The position numbers and the translations under genes were made by a program. 23,807 nucleotides of DNA from Rikenellaceae bacterium UBA1749 (GTDB taxonomy: Bacteria > Bacteroidota > Bacteroidia > Bacteroidales > Rikenellaceae), in NCBI GenBank assembly GCA_002315675.1, contig DCHP01000009.1, positions 1-23,807 of the forward strand. The letters are read 5' to 3'. The notes under the pieces were generated by a model. It saw only the letters and a program-made list of their open reading frames with translations, searched no databases and was not told the origin of the DNA. Below are positions 6,483 to 14,508 of this stretch, piece after piece (positions within the stretch are counted from its first letter, which is position 1; every line of letters begins with the position of its first letter).

Positions 6483-7589
6483 ATGAAAAACACGGTTTTT
6501 ACAGATAAGCATATTGCACTTGGTGCAAAGATGGCTCCATTTGCAGGTTATAACATGCCTATTCAATACACTGGAATCAATGAAGAACATGCTACTGTTC
6601 GCGAAAGTGTAGGAGTTTTTGATGTTTCACACATGGGTGAAATTTGGGTGAAAGGCCCCAATGCCTTGAAACTTATTCAGTATGTATCATCTAATGATGC
6701 TTCCGTAGTTTATCCAGGTAAAGCCCAATATACATGTTTCCCTAACGGGAAAGGTGGAATCGTTGATGATTTTATTGTTTATTGTATTGATGCTCAAACA
6801 TATCTTCTAGCCGTAAATGCCGCAAACATTGAAAAGGATTGGAATCATATTTGCAGTTTTGCCGATAAGTTCGGTATGGTAGTAGGGAAGGATCTTTACA
6901 ATGCCTCTGACGAGATATGCCAGCTTGCCATTCAAGGACCCAAAGCAATGGAGGTTATGCAAAAGATATGTGATGAGAACATTATGGATATGGAGTACTA
7001 TACCTTCAAGAAGTTGACGGTCGCTGGTATACCTCAGGCAATTCTTTCAACAACAGGATATACTGGTTCAGGAGGATGTGAAGTATATGTAGCAAATGAG
7101 GATGGAGATAAATTATGGAATGCTATATTTGAAGCTGGTGCTGAATATGGAATTAAGCCTATTGGCCTTGGCGCACGTGATACACTCCGTCTTGAAATGG
7201 GATTCTGCCTATATGGAAATGATATTGATGATACAACATCTCCACTGGAAGCTGGACTTGGTTGGATCACAAAATTCAATGACATAAAGGGTGATTTTGT
7301 CGATAGAGAGTTTCTATTGTCTCAGAAAGAGGCTGGTGTAACACGTAAACTTGTTGGTTTTGAATTGGTTGATAGAGGAATTGCACGTCATGGCTTCAAT
7401 ATTTGCGATGCACAAGGTGCAGTTATTGGACTTGTGACTTCAGGTACAATGGGCCCAACGGTTAAGAAGGCTGTTGGTCTTGGTTATGTAAATGTTCCGT
7501 TTAATAAAATAGATTCAGAGATCTATATTGATGTCCGTGGTAAACTTCTGAAGGCAGTTGTTGTCAAACTACCTTTCTATAAGAAATAA
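6483..7589 (+). CDS. gcvT: Aminomethyltransferase, glycine cleavage system T protein
   Basis: GcvT takes the aminomethyl group from the H protein lipoyl arm, releases ammonia and passes the one-carbon unit to tetrahydrofolate. The 368-residue length is normal. Visible family blocks include MAPFAGYNMPIQY near the N-terminus, GVFDVSHMGEIWVKGP (44-59), GGIVDDFIVY at 91-100 with the conserved Asp pair at 95/96, LSTTGYTGSGGCEVY, IGLGARDTLRLEMGFCLYGNDID and, near the end, VTSGTMGPTVKKAVGLGYV. No gcvH or gcvP is in the window, so the system is encoded at more than one locus. Its stop codon overlaps the start of the next gene by one base (TAATG). Confidence 0.96.
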   Translation: MKNTVFTDKHIALGAKMAPFAGYNMPIQYTGINEEHATVRESVGVFDVSHMGEIWVKGPNALKLIQYVSSNDASVVYPGKAQYTCFPNGKGGIVDDFIVYCIDAQTYLLAVNAANIEKDWNHICSFADKFGMVVGKDLYNASDEICQLAIQGPKAMEVMQKICDENIMDMEYYTFKKLTVAGIPQAILSTTGYTGSGGCEVYVANEDGDKLWNAIFEAGAEYGIKPIGLGARDTLRLEMGFCLYGNDIDDTTSPLEAGLGWITKFNDIKGDFVDREFLLSQKEAGVTRKLVGFELVDRGIARHGFNICDAQGAVIGLVTSGTMGPTVKKAVGLGYVNVPFNKIDSEIYIDVRGKLLKAVVVKLPFYKK

Positions 7590-8881
7590 TGAGACGTATT
7601 TTAACCATTTTTATCACTCTCTTCATTTGTTCAATATCTTTTTCCCAAGATTTCAATATTGAAACAAAATTGAAGGGGCATGTCGGTTTTTTAACCTCTG
7701 ATTTCCTAGAGGGCAGAAAAGCTGGAAGCAATGGAGAACGAGCTGCGGCAGATTATGTCTATGAGCAGTTTGTCAACGCTGGGATCACAATGTTGACAGA
7801 TGAAAATGGTCAGGATTTTTCAATAGAAAAAGATAATATTTCCATCAAATCGCGGAATATTGTTGGTATGGTGGAGGGCTATGATTCCAAGTTAAAGGAT
7901 GAATTCATAGTTATTGGAGCACATCTTGATGCTTTGGGCATTAATAATTTGTCTGTTGATGGGAACATTGTTGAGCAGGTGTTCCGTGGAGCTGATGATA
8001 ATGCATCTGGAGTTGCGATGTTGATTGAGCTTGCAAATATGGTAGCATCTAATAGTTTCCTATTTCCTCGCTCCATTATCTTTGTCGCTTTTGGCGCCTC
8101 GGAAGAGGGTATGGCCGGTAGTTGGTACTTTGTCAATCGAGCTTTTGATAAAATCGATAATGTCAAGGTAATGATTGATCTCAATATGTTGGGAAGAGGA
8201 GATAATGCCAATCCTTTCCAGGTCTTTTCGCAGACAACTCAAGATGCTTTGGTTGATGTTATGAATCAGACAGAGATATTGCCTGTTGTTACGGCTCCTA
8301 AGATTGCTACTGGGCAGATAGCTTCATCTGATTATCTCTCTTTTTACAACAAGGATATCCCGATAGTGCTTTTTACTACCGGTATGACCAGAGAGTATCA
8401 CTCTCTGAAGGATACTCCGGAATTGTTGCAATATCACAATATGGAGAGAGAGACTAATTATCTGTTCTATTTCCTTCAGACATTGTCAACCCAAAAGGAT
8501 CTTCTTCCAGAACTAAAAGGCAAGGAGAGTAATCTTAAATCAAATGATCAAACCATCTATGAATTGAGCGATTGTGATGTTAAACCTCAATTCTTCCACG
8601 CCGATGAATCTCATTTTCTTCAAAGCTGGGTATATAAATATGTCAAATATCCAAAGGCGGCTGTGGCCAATGGAATTCAGGGCAAAGTATATGTTAGTTT
8701 TGTTATAGAAAAAGATGGTAAAGTGAGCAATGTTGAGGTGATCCAGGGTGTTTCCGATGATTTGGATGATGAGGCTGTAAAGGTCGTTTCGATTTCACCG
8801 AAATGGACACCAGGTCAAATACGAGGCCGCAAGGTTCGCACAATAATCATTTTGCCTATTGAATTCCGCCTGAAAAGGTAA
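7589..8881 (+). CDS. M28 family zinc peptidase fused to a TonB C-terminal domain
   Basis: The 430-residue product starts with a signal peptide (about 1-19, cut near FSQ). Residues about 25-300 are an M28 metallopeptidase with the two-zinc ligand set in order: H112 (GAHLD), D136/D137 (GADDNASG), E172/E173 (ASEEG), D197 (MIDLNMLGR) and H271 (REYHSLKDTPE). Such enzymes remove N-terminal residues from peptides. Residues about 350-430 match the TonB C-terminal domain: YPKAAVANGIQGKVYVSFVIEKDG, then WTPGQIRGRKVRTIIILPIEFRL. TonB-type C-terminal domains contact outer-membrane receptors in the periplasm, but this protein lacks the N-terminal membrane anchor and Pro-rich linker of true TonB. It is last in the SPOR-gcvT operon. 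Confidence 0.88.
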   Translation: MRRILTIFITLFICSISFSQDFNIETKLKGHVGFLTSDFLEGRKAGSNGERAAADYVYEQFVNAGITMLTDENGQDFSIEKDNISIKSRNIVGMVEGYDSKLKDEFIVIGAHLDALGINNLSVDGNIVEQVFRGADDNASGVAMLIELANMVASNSFLFPRSIIFVAFGASEEGMAGSWYFVNRAFDKIDNVKVMIDLNMLGRGDNANPFQVFSQTTQDALVDVMNQTEILPVVTAPKIATGQIASSDYLSFYNKDIPIVLFTTGMTREYHSLKDTPELLQYHNMERETNYLFYFLQTLSTQKDLLPELKGKESNLKSNDQTIYELSDCDVKPQFFHADESHFLQSWVYKYVKYPKAAVANGIQGKVYVSFVIEKDGKVSNVEVIQGVSDDLDDEAVKVVSISPKWTPGQIRGRKVRTIIILPIEFRLKR

Positions 8882-8887
8882 GTTTTT

Positions 8888-8936
8888 TAGAGTCTAGAGT
8901 CTAGAGTCTAGAGTTTAGAGTCTAGAGTCCAGAGTT
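8888..8936 (+). repeat. Heptamer tandem repeat, seven copies of TAGAGTC
   Basis: Seven head-to-tail units fill 49 bp: three TAGAGTC, one TAGAGTT, two TAGAGTC and a final CAGAGTT. The block begins six bases after the M28-TonB stop codon and ends 34 bp before the leuS -7 box. The last unit plus the next bases form AGAGTT-T-AACTCT. Each TAGAGTC junction makes a TCTAGA palindrome. Confidence 0.9.
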
Positions 8937-8970
8937 TAACTCTCAACTCCATACTTTCCTAAATTATTAC

Positions 8971-8978
8971 TACATTTG
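8971..8978 (+). promoter_or_regulatory. -7 promoter box for leuS
   Basis: TACATTTG matches TAnnTTTG and lies 28 bp before ATG 9007, giving a leader of about 20 bases. The -33 element is not obvious. Confidence 0.55.
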
Positions 8979-9006
8979 TAAGATTTATCTATAAAAGCAC
9001 TTGCAA

Positions 9007-11769
9007 ATGGAATATAATTTTAAAGAAATCGAAAAGAAATGGCAGGCCTATTGGGCTGATAATAAGACTTTTGAAGCAAAATCTAAGAGTGAGAAACCTA
9101 AATATTATGTTTTGGATATGTTCCCATATCCATCAGGAGCAGGTTTGCACGTAGGTCACCCACTTGGATATATTGCAAGTGATATTTATAGCAGATTCAA
9201 GAGATTGCAAGGGTTTAATGTCCTTCATCCTATGGGATATGACGCCTTCGGACTACCTGCAGAGCAGTATGCTATTCAGACAGGTCAGCATCCTGCAGTA
9301 ACTACAGAAAAGAACATTGCAAGGTATCGTCAGCAGATGGACCGTATCGGCTTCTCATATGATTGGAGTCGTGAAGTCAGAACTTGTGATCCTGATTATT
9401 ATAAATGGACTCAATGGGCATTCATCGAGATGTTCAACCATTGGTACAATAATGATACTCTAAAGGCAGAACCTATCGAGGCACTTATCGCTATTTTCGA
9501 GAAGAGTGGTAACTCTTCTGTCAATGCTTCCCACTCATGTGAAGAGTCATTTACCGCTGCTCAGTGGGCGAGCTTTGATGAAAAGCATAAATCTGACATA
9601 TTGATGGGTTATCGTATAGCTTATCAAGGAGAGACTGCAGTTAACTGGTGTCCTAAACTAGGAACCGTTCTTGCAAATGATGAGGTGAAAGAGGGGCTTT
9701 CTGTACGTGGAGGTTTCCCTGTTGAACAAAAGAAGATGAAACAGTGGCAATTGAGAGTATCTGCTTATGCTGAACGATTGCTTTCCAAATTGGATGAATT
9801 GGACTGGACAGATTCTTTGAAAGATATGCAACGTAACTGGATCGGAAAGAGTCAGGGTGCTGAGATGATTTTCAAGGTATCAAATGGCTCTCAAGACTAT
9901 GATGTTACTATCTTTACTACACGTGCAGATACAGTATTCGGAGTTACATTCATGGTCCTTGCTCCAGAAAGCGAATGGGTAGAGAAACTTACCGTACCAA
10001 CTCAAAAAGCTGCGGTAGAGGAGTATATATTACAGTCAAAGAAGAAGACAGAGCGCGAGAGAATGACTGAAACACGTAAGGTTACAGGTGTATTTACAGG
10101 TTCTTATGCTACAAATCCTTTGACTGGAGACAAAGTCCCTGTATGGATATCAGAATATGTATTGGCTGGCTACGGAACAGGTGCTATTATGGCCGTTCCT
10201 GCACACGACAGCCGCGACTATGCTTTTGCAAAGGCCTTCAACCTTCCTATCATACCTCTTATTGAGGGGTGCGATGTGTCAAATGAAAGTTTTGACGCCA
10301 AGGAGGGAAAGATGATGAATTCTGGATTCTTAAATGGAATGGATGTGAAAGAGGCTATCCCTGCTGCCATTGACTATGTTGAATCAAAGGGTATTGGTAA
10401 GAGAAAGGTTAATTACCGTCTGCGTGATGCTATTTTCTCTCGTCAGAGATATTGGGGTGAACCATTCCCAATCTACTATAAGGATGGTATCCCAACACCT
10501 CTTCCTCTATCTGAACTTCCATTGAATCTTCCTGAGATTGACCAATATAAACCAACAGAGAGCGGTGAACCGCCATTGGCACGTGCAAAGGATTGGACTT
10601 ATAATGGATACCCTCTTGAAACAAGTACAATGCCTGGTTTTGCCGGTAGCAGTGCATACTATTTTAGATATATGGACCCTCATAATGATGAAGGTCTTGT
10701 GAGTAAAGAGTCTAATGACTACTGGAGAAGCGTAGATCTATATATTGGTGGTACAGAGCACGCAACCGGTCACCTTATCTATTCAAGATTCTGGAACAAA
10801 TTCCTGTTTGACTGTGGCTATGTATGTGAAGATGAACCATTCAAGAAACTTATTAACCAGGGAATGATTCAAGGCCGTTCTAATTTTGTATATCGTATCA
10901 AGAATACAAATACATTCGTTTCTTGTGGTTTGAAGGATAAATATGATACCACCGAGATACACGTTGATGTGAATATCGTTCACAACGATCGTCTTGATAT
11001 TGAAGCATTCAAAGCATGGATGCCTGATTTCGCAACAGCTGAATTTGTTCTTGAAGATGGCGAATATATTTGCGGTTATGCTGTTGAAAAGATGAGTAAG
11101 TCTATGTTCAACGTTGTCAACCCTGATAATATTTGTGACAATTACGGAGCTGATACTCTTCGAATGTACGAGATGTTCCTTGGCCCACTTGAACAATCGA
11201 AGCCTTGGGATACAAAGGGTATCGACGGCGTCAACAGATTCCTTCGCAAATTCTGGAGAATGTTCAATGATGGTGACAAATTTATAGTTGAGGATCGAAA
11301 AGCTACTCCTGCAGAGTTGAAGGCTCTTCATATTCTAATCAATAAAGTTCAGACAGATATTCAGAACTTCTCATTCAATACTTCTGTAAGTGCATTCATG
11401 ATTGCTGTTAACGAACTTGCAGATTTGAAATGTAATTGTCGCGAAGTTCTTGAACCACTTGCCATATTGATTTCACCTTTTGCTCCTCATATTGCAGAAG
11501 AGTTATGGCAGCAACTTGGACATAAGGAGAGTATATCTTTTGCATCCTTCCCAGAATATAAAGCTGAATATACCGTTGAGAACAGTTTCGATTATCCGGT
11601 ATCATTCAATGGCAAGATGAGATTCAAGATCACTCTTCCAAAGAGCATGAATCCTAAAGAGGTTGAGGCAGCTGTTCTTGCAGATGAAAATATGCAGAAG
11701 TATCTTCAAGGGGCAAATGTGAAGAAAGTTATTGTTGTTCCTTCCAAGATTATCAATATTGTTTGCTAA
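9007..11769 (+). CDS. leuS: Leucyl-tRNA synthetase
   Basis: LeuS charges tRNA-Leu with leucine in the cytoplasm. The 920-residue product has the class I signature HVGH at 48-51 (in MFPYPSGAGLHVGHPLGY) and KMSKS at 695-699. The CP1 editing domain lies between them, including TTRADTVFGVTFMVLAPE and GTGAIMAVPAHDSRDYAFA, with the Asp of the VPAHD motif that excludes mischarged amino acids. The anticodon-binding region follows and contains ISPFAPHIAEELWQQLG. An in-frame TTG at 9001 would add two residues; ATG 9007 is preferred because MEYNFKEIEKKWQ is the usual N-terminus. The next gene begins one base after the stop, so the two are translationally coupled. Confidence 0.98.
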   Translation: MEYNFKEIEKKWQAYWADNKTFEAKSKSEKPKYYVLDMFPYPSGAGLHVGHPLGYIASDIYSRFKRLQGFNVLHPMGYDAFGLPAEQYAIQTGQHPAVTTEKNIARYRQQMDRIGFSYDWSREVRTCDPDYYKWTQWAFIEMFNHWYNNDTLKAEPIEALIAIFEKSGNSSVNASHSCEESFTAAQWASFDEKHKSDILMGYRIAYQGETAVNWCPKLGTVLANDEVKEGLSVRGGFPVEQKKMKQWQLRVSAYAERLLSKLDELDWTDSLKDMQRNWIGKSQGAEMIFKVSNGSQDYDVTIFTTRADTVFGVTFMVLAPESEWVEKLTVPTQKAAVEEYILQSKKKTERERMTETRKVTGVFTGSYATNPLTGDKVPVWISEYVLAGYGTGAIMAVPAHDSRDYAFAKAFNLPIIPLIEGCDVSNESFDAKEGKMMNSGFLNGMDVKEAIPAAIDYVESKGIGKRKVNYRLRDAIFSRQRYWGEPFPIYYKDGIPTPLPLSELPLNLPEIDQYKPTESGEPPLARAKDWTYNGYPLETSTMPGFAGSSAYYFRYMDPHNDEGLVSKESNDYWRSVDLYIGGTEHATGHLIYSRFWNKFLFDCGYVCEDEPFKKLINQGMIQGRSNFVYRIKNTNTFVSCGLKDKYDTTEIHVDVNIVHNDRLDIEAFKAWMPDFATAEFVLEDGEYICGYAVEKMSKSMFNVVNPDNICDNYGADTLRMYEMFLGPLEQSKPWDTKGIDGVNRFLRKFWRMFNDGDKFIVEDRKATPAELKALHILINKVQTDIQNFSFNTSVSAFMIAVNELADLKCNCREVLEPLAILISPFAPHIAEELWQQLGHKESISFASFPEYKAEYTVENSFDYPVSFNGKMRFKITLPKSMNPKEVEAAVLADENMQKYLQGANVKKVIVVPSKIINIVC

Positions 11770-11770
11770 T

Positions 11771-12667
11771 ATGACAGTCAAGAAAGTTCTCTCTACAATC
11801 AAGTCTTATGCTATCATAACATTCGGTTTGCTATGTTATGTGGTAGCATGGGTCGTTTTTGTTCTCCCAAACAATATAGTCGGTGGAGGGGTATCAGGTA
11901 TATCAGCCGTTATTCAATATAGCACTGGCTTTCCGGTTGCCTATTCATATTTTTTAATAAACGTAGCCCTGTTATTGATTGCTTTAAAGATTCTTGGAAA
12001 GAGTTTTGGCGCGAAGACGGTATATGCAGTAATATTATGTTCAGTATTGTTTAAAGTCCTTCCGTTGATTATCCCGCAAGATGTCATCAATGAACTGGCT
12101 ATCAGCAACGGACGTTTGTTGTGCGCTATTATTGGTGGTGGCCTTTCTGGTGTCGGTGTAGCTTTGACATTTACACAGGGTGGCAGTTCTGGTGGAACTG
12201 ATATCATCGCTCTTATCATAAATAAGTTCAGAAGTATATCGCCGGGGAAAATCATAGTCACTTTGGATATTATAATTATTGCAACATCATTATTGATACC
12301 TGGAGACGGTACATGGGGATATAGAGTGGCAACATTGATATATGGCTATATTTTGGCCGGCGTTTTCAGTATCTCACTCGATATGTCTCTTTCAGGTGAT
12401 AAACAATCTGTTCAAATCTTTATATTCTCTAATAAATATTCTGAGATAGCTGACCAAATTATCTCAGTAGCTCATAGAGGAGCGACTATTCTGGATGCTC
12501 AAGGTTGGTACACAAAAGAGGATAAAAAGGTAATCATGGTCATTACACGTAAACATGATTACAGTATTATTTTAAAGATTGTCAGAGAATTGGACCCTCA
12601 AGCCTTTATTTCAGTAGGCAATGTAATGGGTGTATATGGAAGTGGTTTTGAAAAGATAAAGAAATAA
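11771..12667 (+). CDS. YitT family membrane protein (DUF161 plus DUF2179)
   Basis: The 298-residue product has five or six membrane segments in the first 200 residues (for example 13-33, 47-70, 77-95, 110-132, 160-178) with the family patterns VLPNNIVGGGVSGISAVI and FTQGGSSGGTDIIALIINKF. The cytoplasmic C-terminal DUF2179 domain spans about 210-295 and includes HRGATILDAQGWYTKEDKKVIMVITRK and LDPQAFISVGNVMGVYGSGFE. Function of the family is not established. The start at ATG 11771 is one base after leuS; an upstream in-frame start at 11732 lies within leuS. The unit ends at the terminator at 12695-12727. Confidence 0.92.
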   Translation: MTVKKVLSTIKSYAIITFGLLCYVVAWVVFVLPNNIVGGGVSGISAVIQYSTGFPVAYSYFLINVALLLIALKILGKSFGAKTVYAVILCSVLFKVLPLIIPQDVINELAISNGRLLCAIIGGGLSGVGVALTFTQGGSSGGTDIIALIINKFRSISPGKIIVTLDIIIIATSLLIPGDGTWGYRVATLIYGYILAGVFSISLDMSLSGDKQSVQIFIFSNKYSEIADQIISVAHRGATILDAQGWYTKEDKKVIMVITRKHDYSIILKIVRELDPQAFISVGNVMGVYGSGFEKIKK

Positions 12668-12694
12668 TCATTTTCCATCATTTTATACTTATTG

Positions 12695-12727
12695 ACGGTA
12701 GGAATTATTAAATTCTTACCGTTTTTC
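12695..12727 (+). terminator. Rho-independent terminator of leuS-yitT
   Basis: A 12-bp stem (12695-12706 with 12711-12722; one G-U pair) closes an ATTA loop and runs into five T residues at 12722-12726. The hairpin is ACGGTAGGAATT / AATTCTTACCGT. It isolates the pilus operon from leuS transcription. Confidence 0.85.
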
Positions 12728-12755
12728 TATAAATAAACGGCAATAGATAGCGATG

Positions 12756-12775
12756 ATATCGGTGTTATATCGATA
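12756..12775 (+). promoter_or_regulatory. Candidate operator upstream of the pilus operon
   Basis: ATATCG occurs at 12756-12761 and again at 12767-12772, 11 bp apart centre to centre, about one helical turn. The same stretch holds the inverted pair TATCG (12757-12761) and CGATA (12771-12775). AraC-type proteins often bind direct repeats spaced by one or two turns. No strict TAnnTTTG box is found between here and 12832; the closest is TAGTTTCG at 12801-12808. Function is inferred. Confidence 0.25.
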
Positions 12776-12831
12776 ATTTCTCTTTTTGATTTGACATTCA
12801 TAGTTTCGTGTCGTTAAAGAAAAAATGCGCT

Positions 12832-13500
12832 ATGAATGATTTCATCACTATTGTAATTGCATATTCTCCAATACTGATCATTTTGATCTTTCTGGCTATT
12901 GCTAAAATCAATGAATCAAGACGAGAAAAGAGTTCAAAAAAGGAGGAGAATAGTTCTGTAGAATCAACTGAATTAAATAAGGAGTACAACAATACCGGTA
13001 TAGTTCAAAATAAAGAACGTGTTCTTGCTGAAGAACCTATAAAAAGTGATTATACCAATATCAGTGAACGCCTTTTTGAACTTATGGAGCGTGAGAAGTT
13101 ATTTCTTAATCCATCAATAAGGATTAATGAAGTAGCAGAAAAATTATTAACAAACAAGGCTTATCTCTCGAAAGCCATCAAGGAGACTACAAATAGAAAC
13201 TTCTGCCAATTAATTCACTATTTCAGAATAAAGGAGGTGATGAAAAGATTTGCCAAGAATCCAAATAGTAATATTCAAGATCTGGCAAAAAAGGTTGGTT
13301 TTAAATCTCCAAGTACTTTTAATATTGCTTTCGGTCGGGTATCTGGATATACACCGGCAGAATGGAGCCGTGATTTTAAAAACAGGCAGAATCATTCTGT
13401 AGATGCCACGCCTAGTAAACTATATTCAAAATCAACAGCAAAGAGAAAAAATGAAGCTAAAAAAGATAATAAGACAGAAAGTTCTGAAATGGGTGTATAG
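12832..13500 (+). CDS. Membrane-anchored AraC-type regulator of the pilus operon
   Basis: From ATG 12832 the product has 222 residues. Residues 3-24 form one hydrophobic helix (FITIVIAYSPILIILIFLAI), followed by a charged, probably cytoplasmic linker (25-75). Residues about 78-182 resemble an AraC-family DNA-binding domain with both helix-turn-helix units: INEVAEKLLTNKAYLSKAIKE (98-118) and IQDLAKKVGFKSPSTFNIAF (148-167), ending SGYTPAEWSRDF. The Lys-rich tail is unusual. No sensor, kinase or periplasmic domain is present, so the input is unclear. A GTG at 12808 in frame would add eight residues before the helix. It heads the pilus operon and probably controls it. The 3' end overlaps the next gene by 50 bp in another frame. 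Confidence 0.75.
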   Translation: MNDFITIVIAYSPILIILIFLAIAKINESRREKSSKKEENSSVESTELNKEYNNTGIVQNKERVLAEEPIKSDYTNISERLFELMEREKLFLNPSIRINEVAEKLLTNKAYLSKAIKETTNRNFCQLIHYFRIKEVMKRFAKNPNSNIQDLAKKVGFKSPSTFNIAFGRVSGYTPAEWSRDFKNRQNHSVDATPSKLYSKSTAKRKNEAKKDNKTESSEMGV

Positions 13501-13885
13501 TCAAAGGCCACCACGGCCATCTATCTCAAATAAAGAGATCATTGAGAGATTGGAGATAGCGGTTGTGTCAAAAAGACTTTTTCTTGAACCCGCTATGACA
13601 CAAATAAGAATAGCTTCAGAAATAGCTGTGAATAGAACCTATTTGAATAGAGCTCTGAAATCTATCAATTTGACATATACTGAATATATAAACTCATTCA
13701 GACTTCAATATGCTATGAAAATGTTGATTGAAAAGCCTCATTATTCAATATGTGAAATTGCGGAACTAAGTGGTTTTTGTACTCAGAAAACTATGGACCA
13801 TTATATGAAGAGGATGGTAGGGGCTACATCGGCAACAATTAGAAGAAGGGAGTTGAATATGCATAATACACAGAATGCAAAGTGA
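13451..13885 (+). CDS. Second, soluble AraC-type regulator
   Basis: The product has 144 residues from ATG 13451 and no membrane segment. It resembles the DNA-binding half of the preceding regulator: ERLEIAVVSKRLFLEPAMTQIRIASEIAVNRTYLNRALK (first helix-turn-helix) and SICEIAELSGFCTQKTMDHYMK (second, where the usual F-x-x-x-F turn is weakened to a KTMDHYM pattern). The end is ATSATIRRRELN, where a typical AraC protein has G-x-TPxxYR. The N-terminus is very basic (MKLKKIIRQK). Start choice is uncertain: an ATG at 13403 would lengthen the overlap with the previous gene to 98 bp. Its stop TGA shares a base with the ATG of the next gene. It may act with the anchored protein as a pair. Confidence 0.65.
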   Translation: MKLKKIIRQKVLKWVYSQRPPRPSISNKEIIERLEIAVVSKRLFLEPAMTQIRIASEIAVNRTYLNRALKSINLTYTEYINSFRLQYAMKMLIEKPHYSICEIAELSGFCTQKTMDHYMKRMVGATSATIRRRELNMHNTQNAK

Positions 13886-14508
13886 TGAGAACGGTTATGA
13901 TTTATTTTAATACTATTAAACCAATTACAATAGTATTTGGAATGTTGTTCTGTTTTATTTCAGAGGCGCAAACGAGGAGGGATTATCTGGCTATAAAGAC
14001 AAACGCTCTATACGATGTTGTTTCTGCTGTAAACATAGGTGTTGAGATTCCAATGTCATGTGGCTACTCATTGGAATTATCTGGAGCCTTCCCAGATTGG
14101 GTTGATAAAAGAAACAACAGATTTTGCTTTCAATTAGAGATGGTGGAGGGTCAACTTAAAAAATATTGGCAATCAGAGAGTATCGATGGCTGGTTCTCTG
14201 GAGTATACACTCAATATGGAAAGGGATGCGTTCAATTATCGCCTCAGAAGGGTTATCGTATCAACAGGTATTGTTCTGCCGGTTTATGTTTGGGTTATGT
14301 TTTCAGGATAAAAGAGCGATTGGCGATAGAGTGTGGTGCTGGTATTGGTTATTGTAACATGCAATATGATTATTATAGGATTGAAGAGTATAACAATGCG
14401 CAATTATTAGCTAGCCAAAGTAATTGGCGTGATATATATTCGATTTGGCCTTTTCCTACGAAGATAATGGTTTCAATAAATTATGTAATACAAGGTGAGA
14501 AGAGATGA
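13885..14508 (+). CDS. DUF3575 domain protein of the pilus operon
   Basis: The 207-residue product has an N-terminal signal region (about 1-27, hydrophobic IVFGMLFCFISEAQ). The mature part matches DUF3575: YLAIKTNALYDVVSAVNIGVEIPMSCGYSLELSGAFPDW, then YWQSESIDGWFSGVYTQYGKG and RYCSAGLCLGYVFRIKERLAIECGAGIGY. The alternating hydrophobic and aromatic pattern suggests an outer-membrane beta-barrel. DUF3575 genes often sit beside fimbrillin genes in Bacteroidales, and this one does too, so a role in pilus assembly or anchoring is likely but unproven. It is coupled to both neighbours: the ATG shares a base with the upstream stop and its own stop overlaps the next start by four bases (ATGA). Confidence 0.8.
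   Translation: MRTVMIYFNTIKPITIVFGMLFCFISEAQTRRDYLAIKTNALYDVVSAVNIGVEIPMSCGYSLELSGAFPDWVDKRNNRFCFQLEMVEGQLKKYWQSESIDGWFSGVYTQYGKGCVQLSPQKGYRINRYCSAGLCLGYVFRIKERLAIECGAGIGYCNMQYDYYRIEEYNNAQLLASQSNWRDIYSIWPFPTKIMVSINYVIQGEKR

Noticed and set aside
8888..8936. Possible CRISPR-like repeat array
   Set aside because: Units are seven bases with no spacers between them, so this is a simple tandem repeat.
10783..11331. A 182-codon open frame on the minus strand inside leuS
   Set aside because: It is a shadow of the strongly conserved leuS reading frame and matches no family I know.
12832..13885. One AraC gene broken by a frameshift
   Set aside because: Each frame holds its own complete pair of helix-turn-helix units with different sequences, so these are two genes, not halves of one.
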